From Lachnospiraceae bacterium (lineage in GTDB: Bacteria; Bacillota; Clostridia; Lachnospirales; Lachnospiraceae), in NCBI GenBank assembly GCA_009774175.1, contig VSNG01000003.1, forward strand, positions 1 to 64,000: a stretch of DNA of 64,000 nucleotides. Direction: 5' to 3'. Positions 33,460 through 41,596 of the stretch are shown here, piece after piece. Both the position numbers and the translations under genes were made by a program. The notes below the pieces were generated by a model. It searched no databases. It was not told where the DNA came from and was given only the letters and a program-made list of their open reading frames with translations. Each line of letters opens with the position of its first letter. Position 1 is the first letter of the stretch.

Positions 33460-34518
33460 TTATGTTTGCAATATGGCCAGCCGCTGCAGGGCAGGGCTGA
33501 AATCTCCGCATTTTTGATAGAGGGAAGCGGCAGCCTCCCGGTTGCCCAGCGTTTCAAAGATCAGGCCCGACTGGTAAAGGGGCAGAAAGGAATTAACGCC
33601 GTTTAATCGGCCGGGGGACATTTGCAGCGCTTTCTGATATTGCTCCAGAGCCGGTTCATACATGGCGTTCTGTTTATAAATATTGCCCATCAGATAGATA
33701 AAGTCCGTGACGGAAGAAAATTCATCATAAATTCCTTCAAAGCCAAGTGCGATATCGGCCTGCCCTGTCCGTAACAGCGCATTGCCGTAGGAAACCACCA
33801 TAGCCTGCACATAGGCAAGTTCCGGGTCCAGATCAAATTCCAGCCCCCTGTCATAGTAGGTGCAGGCACGGGCAAAATCCTCCAGCATTTCGCAGGTTTT
33901 TCCGAGCTGATAGTAGAGATACGGATTATCCGGATCTGTATCGGCCTGCTTTTCAAGGAGAGTGAAATTGCGCCTGAATTTGGCAGTCCGCTCCTCGGGC
34001 GTCATGTCGTAGCCTGTGTGGAGCAGGGTTGTATGAAGCAGAAGCGCCGGGATCTCATGTCCGCGGATGGGCGTAAGCTGCTCGTGGATAATGCCTGTAT
34101 AGTGATAGAGTTTTCTGTTAAAAAAACGTTCCGTGTAATCAATGTTATTAAGGGTCAGAACGCCGTTTTCCGTAGTCAGATTTTCCCGTGACACACTGCC
34201 AACGTTTTCAGCCAGATGCTTGCGAAAATAGTTAAGTTCTTCCACATTAATTTCCTTGATAACCTCGTCGCAGTCGATCATAAAGATCCAGTTATTGGAG
34301 GCATTTCGCAGGGAAAAATTCCTGGCGGCCGAGAAATCGTCACACCACGCAAAGTCGAGCACCTTATCTGCATATTTGGAGGCAATTTCCTTCGTGCGGT
34401 CCGTGGAGCCGGTGTCCACTACCACAATTTCAAAACCATAGGGCTTGATGGAAGCCAGGCATTTTTCGATGCGGGCTTCTTCATTTTTAGCGATAATGCA
34501 TACGGATATGGGATGCAT
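33460..34518 (-). CDS. GT2 glycosyltransferase with TPR-like tail (copy B)
   Basis: 352 residues. Same plan as copy A: ISVCIIAKNEEARIEKCLAS, IVVVDTGSTDRTKEIASKYA, FMIDCDEVI, then TPR-like repeats (NPYLYYQLGKTCEMLEDFAR). The paired genes are 111 bases apart and probably arose by tandem duplication. RBS AAAGGAG. A sigma-A-like promoter lies about 125 bases upstream (34642-34670), so it is expressed independently of sigma-28. Confidence 0.88.
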   Translation of the reverse strand: MHPISVCIIAKNEEARIEKCLASIKPYGFEIVVVDTGSTDRTKEIASKYADKVLDFAWCDDFSAARNFSLRNASNNWIFMIDCDEVIKEINVEELNYFRKHLAENVGSVSRENLTTENGVLTLNNIDYTERFFNRKLYHYTGIIHEQLTPIRGHEIPALLLHTTLLHTGYDMTPEERTAKFRRNFTLLEKQADTDPDNPYLYYQLGKTCEMLEDFARACTYYDRGLEFDLDPELAYVQAMVVSYGNALLRTGQADIALGFEGIYDEFSSVTDFIYLMGNIYKQNAMYEPALEQYQKALQMSPGRLNGVNSFLPLYQSGLIFETLGNREAAASLYQKCGDFSPALQRLAILQT

Positions 34519-34641
34519 GAAGGTCTCCTTTACAGTTACGTTCTTTTAATCCTTGCGACGCAAGCTGTTGGGCTCGCGTCAATGAAACTCGCAGGAAAAG
34601 TAAATGTCGGCTTCGCCGCCGCTTCCTTTTCCTCTGCGGAT

Positions 34642-34670
34642 ATTATATCATGAATGGAAACCGTAGTGAA
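34642..34670 (-). promoter_or_regulatory. Sigma-A promoter of GT2 pair
   Basis: On the minus strand TTCACT, a 17-base spacer and TATAAT. The 438-base gap 34519-34956 holds this promoter and the leader of the gene; the rest (34671-34956) is AT-rich and shows no coding sequence. Confidence 0.6.
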
Positions 34671-34956
34671 GAATATTTGGGGAAGAGCGGTGAGGAATGC
34701 GGGAACGGATTTTGTGATAACAGAAAATATGCACAATACCATATTTTGTATTTTTTGTCTTATTTTACCCCGTTGGATACTATATTTTGTCTAAGGACAG
34801 ATGGAACACGAAATTTCGTCAGTTCATTTTCTATAATGAGAATTTGCAAAAGAATTGCGGCGGCAGGAAATTTGTGGTATATCTTTTTCATGGCTTTTAT
34901 ATAGGCACATCTTTTATTCTATTAATTCTTTTAATTTCAGAAAGGAAAGCATATCT

Positions 34957-35904
34957 ATGAATGAAAAATCAAATCAGGAATTTAGAAACGCCAGTGGAAG
35001 GATTCCCTACCACATGACCAATGATTATTTGTTTCGGGCTGTTTTACAGTCAAACAACAAAGCACTCAGGGGATTGGTATGTTCTTTGCTGCATCTGTCT
35101 GAAAAGGAGGTACATTCTGTCGAAATAGCGAACCCCATTGTATTGGGAGAGGCTGTCAGGAATAAGGAATTTCGACTGGACATCAATGTAGTTTTAAATA
35201 ACAATACCCTGATTAATCTGGAAATGCAGATTGCCAATAAATTAAACTGGCGGGAACGCTCTGTCATGTATCTGTGCCGTTCCTTTGACCAGTTGAACCA
35301 CGGACAGGACTATTCGGAAGTGAAACCTGTTGTACATATTGGGTTTTTAAATTATACACTGTTTGAGGATACGCCGGAATTTTACACCACATACAAGCTG
35401 ATAAATGTGAAAAGCAATCGGGAATACACTGACAGTCTTACGCTGCATGTGATAGACCTGTCGCATATAGAGCTGGCGTCGGAGGAAGACAGGAAGTATC
35501 ATATTCATGAATGGGCAATGCTTTTTAAGGCGGATACCTGGGAGGAAATCAGGATGATTGCATCAAAAGACAAATATCTGGAGGAGGCGTCGCAGACTAT
35601 GTTTCGAATGAGTGCAGATGATTTGGTGCGAAAGCGGTGCCGGGATCGGGAGGAGTATTATCAGGACCTGCGCAACTATGAGCGCGCGATAGAGGAAGGG
35701 GAAAAGAAGCGCGAGTTGGAGAGATTGGAGCATGAGCAGGACCTGCGCAACTATGAGCGCGCGATAGAGGAAGGGGAAAAGAAGCGCGAGTTGGAGAGAT
35801 TGGAGCACGAACAGGAGCGGATGAAATATGAAACGGCACTCAGGGAGCAGGCCGAACAGATTCGCCGGCTTTCTGAGGAGATCGAGCGCCTGAAAAAACA
35901 GTAA
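34957..35904 (+). CDS. Rpn/PD-(D/E)XK nuclease-family transposase-like protein
   Basis: About 315 residues. The start FRNASGRIPYHMTNDYLFRA and the block EFRLDINVVLNNNTLINLEM with following Gln (DxxxExQ-like) are those of the PD-(D/E)XK-type family annotated as transposase or Rpn recombination-promoting nuclease. The C-terminus is a long charged helix containing a perfect-period 25-residue duplication. ATG 34957 has AGAAAGGAAAG upstream; the extension to 34855 lacks family similarity. Isolated gene with no terminal repeats seen, so it is not evidently part of an active element. Confidence 0.85.
   Translation: MNEKSNQEFRNASGRIPYHMTNDYLFRAVLQSNNKALRGLVCSLLHLSEKEVHSVEIANPIVLGEAVRNKEFRLDINVVLNNNTLINLEMQIANKLNWRERSVMYLCRSFDQLNHGQDYSEVKPVVHIGFLNYTLFEDTPEFYTTYKLINVKSNREYTDSLTLHVIDLSHIELASEEDRKYHIHEWAMLFKADTWEEIRMIASKDKYLEEASQTMFRMSADDLVRKRCRDREEYYQDLRNYERAIEEGEKKRELERLEHEQDLRNYERAIEEGEKKRELERLEHEQERMKYETALREQAEQIRRLSEEIERLKKQ
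35662..35811 (+). repeat. Two tandem 75-bp units in Rpn-like gene
   Basis: Units 35662-35736 and 35737-35811 differ at only a few bases near the end. Each encodes a 25-residue charged helical segment beginning QDLRNYERAIEEGEKKRELE. The period preserves frame. A third unit starts (caggagcgg) and diverges. Confidence 0.92.
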
Positions 35905-36010
35905 AAAGGGAGTAAAAAACAGGAGCAGGATTCTTTTCTATATTTTCTTTGGCTGTAAGGTCTGATTTGTGGTAAGATATTATAGAAAAAGAAAAAAGAG
36001 GGAGACAGAA

Positions 36011-37081
36011 ATGAAATATGCATTGATTGGCTGCGGCCGCATTTCACCAAATCATATAGCGGCGGCACAGAACAATAAATTGGAGCTGGTGGCGATCTGC
36101 GATACTGATCCCGCATGTATGGAAGATAAAGTACGCAAATTTAAGCTGGATGAGAGCGTGAAGCGGTATACGGATTATCAGGAAATGATAGAAAAGGAGA
36201 AGCCGGAGCTTGTGGCCATCTGTACGGAGAGCGGGAAGCATGCGCAGATTGCGCTGTTTTGCATCGAGCATGGCTGTAACTGTATTATAGAAAAACCCAT
36301 TGCGCTTTCCATTGCAGACGCAGACGCCATCATATCGGCATCCATCAAGCATCATGTGAAGGTCAGCGCCTGTCACCAGAACAGGTTTAATAAATCGGTG
36401 CAGATCATACGGGAAGCCATTGATATGAATCGGTTCGGGAGACTGTTTTATGGGACGGCTCATATCAGATGGTGCAGAAACCACGAATACTACGACAGGG
36501 CGTCCTGGCGCGGCACATGGGAGCAGGACGGCGGTGCGCTGATGAACCAGTGTATTCACAATATTGATCTGCTCCGTTGGATGATGGGCGGCGAGATCGA
36601 AGAGGTGGTCGGCATGACGGACCGGCTGAACCATGACTATATCGAAGCCGAAGATATGGGCATTGCGCTGATTAAATTTAAAAACGGAAGCTACGGTATT
36701 GTGGAGGGCACTACGGACATTTACCCGAGCAATTTGGAGGAGACACTGTATATTTTCGGAGAAAAGGGAACGGTCAAGGCGGGCGGCCAGTCGGTCAATG
36801 TGATCGAGGAGTGGAGATTCTCGGATCTTCTGGACGATCCTGAGCAGGTGAAACAGAAATTCCATGAGAATCCGCCCAATGTATACGGCTATGGCCATAC
36901 GCCGTTGTATGCGGATGTGATCAACGCCATCACGCAGGACAGGCAGCCGTATGTCACGGCGATGGATGGAAAGCGGGCGCTGGAGCTTGTGCTTGCCATA
37001 TATAAGTCGGCGGCGCAGGGGGGCAGCGTGAAATTTCCGCTGGAGGAATGCGCGACGACAGATTTTAAGGGGAGATTTTAA
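36011..37081 (+). CDS. Gfo/Idh/MocA oxidoreductase (WlbA/WbpB-like)
   Basis: 356 residues. The Rossmann start is YALIGCGRISPNHIAAAQNN (GxGxxxxxH variant) and the EKP motif is CIIEKPIALS. Length, sequence and the neighbouring acetyltransferase resemble the WbpB/WlbA branch, which oxidises UDP-N-acetyl-glucuronic acid at C3. ATG 36011 has GAGGGAGACAG upstream. Its stop is one base before the acetyltransferase start, so they are coupled. The amino-transferase needed between the two steps (WbpE/WlbC) is not in the window. Confidence 0.85.
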   Translation: MKYALIGCGRISPNHIAAAQNNKLELVAICDTDPACMEDKVRKFKLDESVKRYTDYQEMIEKEKPELVAICTESGKHAQIALFCIEHGCNCIIEKPIALSIADADAIISASIKHHVKVSACHQNRFNKSVQIIREAIDMNRFGRLFYGTAHIRWCRNHEYYDRASWRGTWEQDGGALMNQCIHNIDLLRWMMGGEIEEVVGMTDRLNHDYIEAEDMGIALIKFKNGSYGIVEGTTDIYPSNLEETLYIFGEKGTVKAGGQSVNVIEEWRFSDLLDDPEQVKQKFHENPPNVYGYGHTPLYADVINAITQDRQPYVTAMDGKRALELVLAIYKSAAQGGSVKFPLEECATTDFKGRF

Positions 37082-37082
37082 G

Positions 37083-37574
37083 ATGTCCTATTTTGTTCAC
37101 GAGAGCAGTTATATAGACGAGAATGTAAAGATCGGTGAAGGCACGAAGATATGGCATTTCTGTCATGTACAGTCGGGCGCGGAGATCGGAAGCGGTTGTG
37201 TGCTGGGGCAGAATGTGAATGTCTCCAACCATGTAAAAATCGGAAACGGCGTTAAAATTCAGAACAACGTTTCCCTCTATGAAGGAGTGGAGCTGGAGGA
37301 TGATGTGTTCTGCGGCCCTTCCTGCGTTTTCACCAATGATCTGACGCCCCGTGCAGCCTATCCGAAAGGGCGGGAAAACTATAAAAAAACGCTGATAAAG
37401 AAAGGCGCCAGCATAGGAGCCAATGCGACAATCGTGTGCGGCCATACGGTTGGCAGATACGCCATGGTAGCGGCCGGTTCCGTGGTGACAAAGGATGTGC
37501 CGGATTATTGTCTGGTAAAGGGGATACCGGCTAAGGTATGCGGTAAGGTGGATGAGAGGGGAAATATCCTCTGA
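37083..37574 (+). CDS. Left-handed beta-helix acetyltransferase (WlbB/WbpD-like)
   Basis: 163 residues of hexapeptide repeats (for example IGEGTKIWHFCHVQSGAEIG, and VSNHVKIGNGVKIQNNVSLY). The insert TNDLTPRAAYPKGRENYKKT and the end GIPAKVCGKV match WbpD/WlbB N-acetyltransferases, which acetylate a 3-amino UDP-sugar acid. With the upstream dehydrogenase it makes a two-gene part of a di-acetamido sugar pathway. It converges with the glycosyltransferase at 37591, ending 16 bases away. Confidence 0.87.
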   Translation: MSYFVHESSYIDENVKIGEGTKIWHFCHVQSGAEIGSGCVLGQNVNVSNHVKIGNGVKIQNNVSLYEGVELEDDVFCGPSCVFTNDLTPRAAYPKGRENYKKTLIKKGASIGANATIVCGHTVGRYAMVAAGSVVTKDVPDYCLVKGIPAKVCGKVDERGNIL

Positions 37575-37590
37575 CCGGCTTGTGGGTCAA

Positions 37591-38736
37591 TCAGCCCGGC
37601 AGTCCGGCGAGCATTTCTCTGACACGGTCCCGATAGGTGTGCGTTGCGGCTACCTGATCGTGGCCGTTTTTAGCGATGGCCAGTCTTTCTTCCTCATGCG
37701 TCAGGTAATATTCTATTTTTTGAAGCAGATCCCGCTCGCTTTCATAGTATTCAAAGTCTACCCCAGGGGTAAAGTTTTCGAGAAAATCCTCCTGATAATT
37801 GCTAAGCAGAAAACCGCCGCTGCCCATGATGTCGAAGGCCCGAAGCGGTATGCCGCTTTTAATGCTGCGCAGGGAGATATTCAGGTTTATGCGGCTTTTC
37901 TTAAAAACAAGAGGCATCTCAGAGTAGTAGTCTGCGGTGCCGTGATTGCGCAGATTCGGCAGTGAGAAAGCCGGATCAAGGGTAAAAAGATCCAGAGTAT
38001 ATTTTTGGGTAATTCCGGTCAGCAGGCGGAGCCGTTCCAGACCGGTGAGCTTGCGGTTGATCACATATTGGGCGTAGAGATATTCTCTTGTTTCCACGCC
38101 GTCGGGGTTGGGATCCATCGGCAGGGCGCGATACAACTCTTCCATAATGGGAGACAATGACTCCTGAATGAAATTGCAGCCCTGTACATTCATCTGGGCC
38201 TGCATCAGTCCTTCCAGATACCCCTTAGCGTAGGGAGAAAGGTTCTCCATACGGTCAAAGAAATTATGGGACTCGGTGTAGAGCGAGCCAACAAAAGAGA
38301 TATCATAGGCAGAGGCGGGAGAGCCGAGGGCGTCAAGACGATTTGTATTTGCCGCCATGGGCAGATAGTGAACGGTTTTGATGCCGGCTGCATTAAATTC
38401 CCGGCACAGCGCCCGGTCAAATACATGGATGGCGTTACAGGGATTGATGGCCGTGTAGGAATAGAGCATCACGTAGGGGCTGTCATAAATCCAGGAGATA
38501 TAGGGCAGTCCTTCGCGTTTGCACACGTTGGAAACCAGAGGAAAATAGTTAAAGGAGAAGACGGCGTCGGGTACGGTCTCATGCAGTCTGGAGGCGAGAG
38601 CCTTCTCAATTTCTTCGTCTCTTCGGGCGTCTTTATTGGAGAAAGGGAAACAGACGACTTCGTGCCCTTCTTCGGTAAAAGCGTCTTTCATGTCGGCGTT
38701 GCCGAAGCTTGCCCATTCAATAAAAAGTATTTTCAT
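37591..38736 (-). CDS. CgeB-like glycosyltransferase, paralogue of 25744-26931
   Basis: 381 residues. The N-terminus MKILFIEWASFGNADMKDAF and block LPYISWIYDSPYVMLYSYTA correspond to the DUF3880-like half. LRSIKSGIPLRAFDIMGSGG and HTYRDRVREML correspond to the glycosyltransferase half. The start at 38736 is preferred (GGGAAGGAG precedes it) over 38790. Shared blocks with the gene at 25744 (SFVGSLYTE, VQGCNF-type, YLTHEEER) show common descent. Located beside acetamido-sugar enzymes, so it might use that sugar. Confidence 0.84.
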   Translation of the reverse strand: MKILFIEWASFGNADMKDAFTEEGHEVVCFPFSNKDARRDEEIEKALASRLHETVPDAVFSFNYFPLVSNVCKREGLPYISWIYDSPYVMLYSYTAINPCNAIHVFDRALCREFNAAGIKTVHYLPMAANTNRLDALGSPASAYDISFVGSLYTESHNFFDRMENLSPYAKGYLEGLMQAQMNVQGCNFIQESLSPIMEELYRALPMDPNPDGVETREYLYAQYVINRKLTGLERLRLLTGITQKYTLDLFTLDPAFSLPNLRNHGTADYYSEMPLVFKKSRINLNISLRSIKSGIPLRAFDIMGSGGFLLSNYQEDFLENFTPGVDFEYYESERDLLQKIEYYLTHEEERLAIAKNGHDQVAATHTYRDRVREMLAGLPG

Positions 38737-38767
38737 GATTGCTCCTTCCCTTGGGTGTTTTGTGTAT

Positions 38768-38796
38768 ATTCTAACACAAAGCCTGGGCATTTACAA
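38768..38796 (-). promoter_or_regulatory. Candidate promoter of CgeB-like gene (37591)
   Basis: On the minus strand TTGTAA, a 17-base spacer and TAGAAT. Confidence 0.55.
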
Positions 38797-38861
38797 AAGC
38801 AGGGAAGGTTTTACAGATGAGAATTTGATGAAACCGAAGTGTATCTAATTGCGTGCAGACC

Positions 38862-38890
38862 TTGCTATTTAACTGGAATCATACTATAAT
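38862..38890 (+). promoter_or_regulatory. Sigma-A promoter of metNIQ
   Basis: TTGCTA (38862-38867), a 17-base spacer and TATAAT (38885-38890). The leader is about 50 bases, too short for a SAM riboswitch, and none is seen. Confidence 0.8.
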
Positions 38891-38944
38891 AGCCGCAGAG
38901 AAAAACAAGCGGAGCGGGATACAGGAAACGAAAGGATAAACGAG

Positions 38945-39985
38945 ATGGCGGGAATAATTGAGGTGCGGGATTTAAGCAAAACCTTTGAGACCGACGACGG
39001 TAAGGTGGAGGCGCTGCAGAATATTTCACTGTCTGTTCAGGCGGGCGATATCTATGGCATTATCGGCATGTCGGGAGCGGGCAAGAGTACGCTGGTGCGC
39101 TGTCTGAACTATCTTGAGAGACCTACCTCCGGCACGGTGGAGATCGAAGGCAGAGCGCTGGGAGCGTTGACGGAGAGCCAGCTTCGGGAAACCAGAAGAG
39201 ACATCTCCATGATTTTCCAGCATTTTAATCTGTTGATGCAGAAAAGCGTGATAGACAATATCTGTTTTCCGCTGGTGATCGGCGGCATGAAGAAAAAGGA
39301 CGCGAAAAAGAGGGCGGAGGAGCTTTTGAAGATCGTGGAACTGTCGGAGAAAGCGACGGCTTATCCTTCCCAGCTTTCCGGCGGTCAGAAGCAGCGGGTG
39401 GCTATTGCCAGAGCCCTTGCGGCGAATCCGAAGATTCTGCTTTGCGACGAGGCCACAAGCGCGCTTGATCCGCGTACGACACAGTCCATTTTGCAGCTGT
39501 TAAAAGATATAAATAGAAATTATGGTATTACCATTGTCATTATCACCCATGAAATGTCGGTGGTCAGGGAAATCTGTTCTCATGTGGCCATTATCGGCGA
39601 GGGCCGGTTGGTGGAGCAGGGGCGTGTCTCCGAAATTTTTGCCCACCCGAAGACGCCGGAGGCGAAGGAGCTTATCTTAAAAGGAAGCGGAACGGACAGA
39701 CGTACGCTGGAGGACCGGCAGAAAGAACTGATGAAGGGGAAATGCTGCGTCCGCATCGTTTTTTCCGTCAATTCTTCCTTTGAGCCGGTGATTGCAAACA
39801 TGGTGCTTAAGTTTGGGCAGCCCATCAATATTCTGCGGGCGGACACCAAAAACGTGGAAGGGATTGCCAGAGGCGAGATGATTTTGAGTCTGCCCGACGA
39901 TCATGAGATACAGGAGAAGATGAAGTCCTATCTGACAGAGAGGGGACTGGCGGTAGAGGAGGTGAACGGCTATGTGGACCAGTGA
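38945..39985 (+). CDS. metN: Methionine ABC importer ATPase MetN
   Basis: 346 residues. Walker A GMSGAGKS, signature LSGGQKQRVAIARAL, Walker B ILLCDEATSALDP and H-loop ITHEMSVVREI are present. The C-terminal domain (about 262-340) starts CCVRIVFSVNSSFEPVIANM and is the ACT-like NIL domain of MetN, which binds methionine and shuts transport down when it is abundant. AAAGGA is the RBS. The end overlaps metI by 14 bases. Confidence 0.95.
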   Translation: MAGIIEVRDLSKTFETDDGKVEALQNISLSVQAGDIYGIIGMSGAGKSTLVRCLNYLERPTSGTVEIEGRALGALTESQLRETRRDISMIFQHFNLLMQKSVIDNICFPLVIGGMKKKDAKKRAEELLKIVELSEKATAYPSQLSGGQKQRVAIARALAANPKILLCDEATSALDPRTTQSILQLLKDINRNYGITIVIITHEMSVVREICSHVAIIGEGRLVEQGRVSEIFAHPKTPEAKELILKGSGTDRRTLEDRQKELMKGKCCVRIVFSVNSSFEPVIANMVLKFGQPINILRADTKNVEGIARGEMILSLPDDHEIQEKMKSYLTERGLAVEEVNGYVDQ

Positions 39986-40631
39986 TCTGACCTTGATGAT
40001 GCTGGAGGGCGTGCGTGACACGCTGCTTATGACATTAATGTCAACTTTATTCGGCTATCTGCTGGGACTGCCCTGGGGGATTGTGCTGGCGGTAACGGAC
40101 AAGTCGGGAATCAGGCCAAATGCCGTTATCTATAAAATACTGGATGTGGTGGCCAACATTATGCGGAGTATTCCGTTTTTGATTCTGTTAATTCTGGTGA
40201 TGCCCATTACCAGGGCCATCGTTGGCAAGACAACCGGATCGGCTGCGACGATTGTGCCGCTTACGCTGGCGGCGGCGCCTTTTATCGGGCGTATGATCGA
40301 GTCTTCCATTAAGGAAGTGGATCATGGCGTGGTGGAGGCTGCCCAGAGTATGGGGGCGGGTACATTTACCATCATATGGAAGGTGCTGTTGGTGGAGGCA
40401 AGGACGTCGATTCTGGTGGGCGTTACCATTGCCATCGGCACGATACTCGGCTATTCCGCCATGGCAGGCGTAGTCGGCGGCGGCGGACTGGGCGATATTG
40501 CCATGCGGTACGGCTATTACCGCTATGAAACGCTGATCATGATTGTCTCGGTGGTGCTTCTGGTGATATTGGTACAGATTTTTCAGACGCTGGGGATGCG
40601 GCTGTCCGTCCGGCTGGATAAGAGAAAGTAG
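39972..40631 (+). CDS. metI: Methionine ABC importer permease MetI
   Basis: 219 residues with five membrane helices. The EAA loop reads VVEAAQSMGAGTFTIIWKVL. MetI dimers form the transmembrane channel of the MetNIQ importer. The ATG is inside the end of metN and the pair is translationally coupled. Confidence 0.95.
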   Translation: MWTSDLTLMMLEGVRDTLLMTLMSTLFGYLLGLPWGIVLAVTDKSGIRPNAVIYKILDVVANIMRSIPFLILLILVMPITRAIVGKTTGSAATIVPLTLAAAPFIGRMIESSIKEVDHGVVEAAQSMGAGTFTIIWKVLLVEARTSILVGVTIAIGTILGYSAMAGVVGGGGLGDIAMRYGYYRYETLIMIVSVVLLVILVQIFQTLGMRLSVRLDKRK

Positions 40632-40695
40632 CACGTGCAGGAGTGATAAAAACCGTGCCAAAGCGCCGGTTTTAATAGAGGGAGGAGGAAAAATT

Positions 40696-41508
40696 ATGAA
40701 AAAGAAATGGATCGTAACTGTAGTAACGGCGGCGCTCGCATTGGGTGCGCTTACGGGCTGCGGCGGAAAGAAGGACGACGGCACAATCACGGTGGCGGCT
40801 TCCGCTACGCCTCATGCGGAGATTCTGGAGCAGGTGAAGCCGATTCTCGCAGAGCAGGGCTATACTCTGGAGGTAACGGTTTTTAACGACTATGTACAGC
40901 CCAATCAGGTAGTGGAAAGCGGCGAATTTGACGCCAACTATTTCCAGCATATTCCTTATCTGGATTCCTTTAATGAGGAGCAGGGCACCCACCTTGTAAA
41001 TGCGGGCGGCATCCACTATGAGCCCTTTGGGATTTATCCCGGAACCAAGAGTGATCTTTCTCAGATCGCGGAGGGAGACACCATTGCGGTTCCCAACGAT
41101 ACCACCAATGAGGCGAGAGCTCTTCTTCTTTTACAGGACAACGGCATCCTGACTCTGAAAGACGGCGTAGGCCTTGAGGCCACCGTGCGCGATATCGAGG
41201 AGAACCCTCACAACTTGGAGATTCAGGAGCTGGAAGCGGCGCAGGTGCCCCGCGTAAAGGATGAGGTTGCCTTTGTGGTGTTAAACGGAAACTATGCGAT
41301 GGAGGCGGGCTTTTCCGTTGCGAAGGATGCGGTGGCTTACGAGCAGTCCGATTCCGAGGCGGCAAAGACCTACGTGAATGTGATTGCGGTTAAGGAAGGC
41401 AGCGAGAACAACGAAGCGATCAAGGCGCTGGTGGATGCTCTCAAATCCGATGCGGTTAAAGAATACATAAACAATACCTACGACGGCGGCGTGATTCCCT
41501 TTGAATAA
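40696..41508 (+). CDS. metQ: Methionine-binding lipoprotein MetQ
   Basis: 270 residues. Signal peptide ends with the lipobox ALTGC (Cys22). The mature part begins with the NLPA/MetQ-type segment TITVAASATPHAEILEQVKP and has VVESGEFDANYFQHIPYLDS. It captures methionine outside the membrane for MetNI. RBS GGAGGAGG. A terminator follows at 41551. Confidence 0.95.
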   Translation: MKKKWIVTVVTAALALGALTGCGGKKDDGTITVAASATPHAEILEQVKPILAEQGYTLEVTVFNDYVQPNQVVESGEFDANYFQHIPYLDSFNEEQGTHLVNAGGIHYEPFGIYPGTKSDLSQIAEGDTIAVPNDTTNEARALLLLQDNGILTLKDGVGLEATVRDIEENPHNLEIQELEAAQVPRVKDEVAFVVLNGNYAMEAGFSVAKDAVAYEQSDSEAAKTYVNVIAVKEGSENNEAIKALVDALKSDAVKEYINNTYDGGVIPFE

Positions 41509-41550
41509 AAGAGGAAGCGAAAGCATGCCGGCCTGGAGATACTGACTGTA

Positions 41551-41584
41551 AAAAGACGTTTCCTGTGGGAGGCGTCTTTTTTGG
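41551..41584 (+). terminator. Terminator of metNIQ
   Basis: AAAAGACG... and ...CGTCTTTT form a stem around a tcctgtggga loop region, with a T-run. AddB translation starts 13 bases later. Confidence 0.75.
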
Positions 41585-41596
41585 AAAGGAACACAT

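Noticed and set aside
38891..38944. SAM (S-box) riboswitch or T-box before metNIQ
   Set aside because: The leader is only about 50 bases and shows none of the conserved helices.
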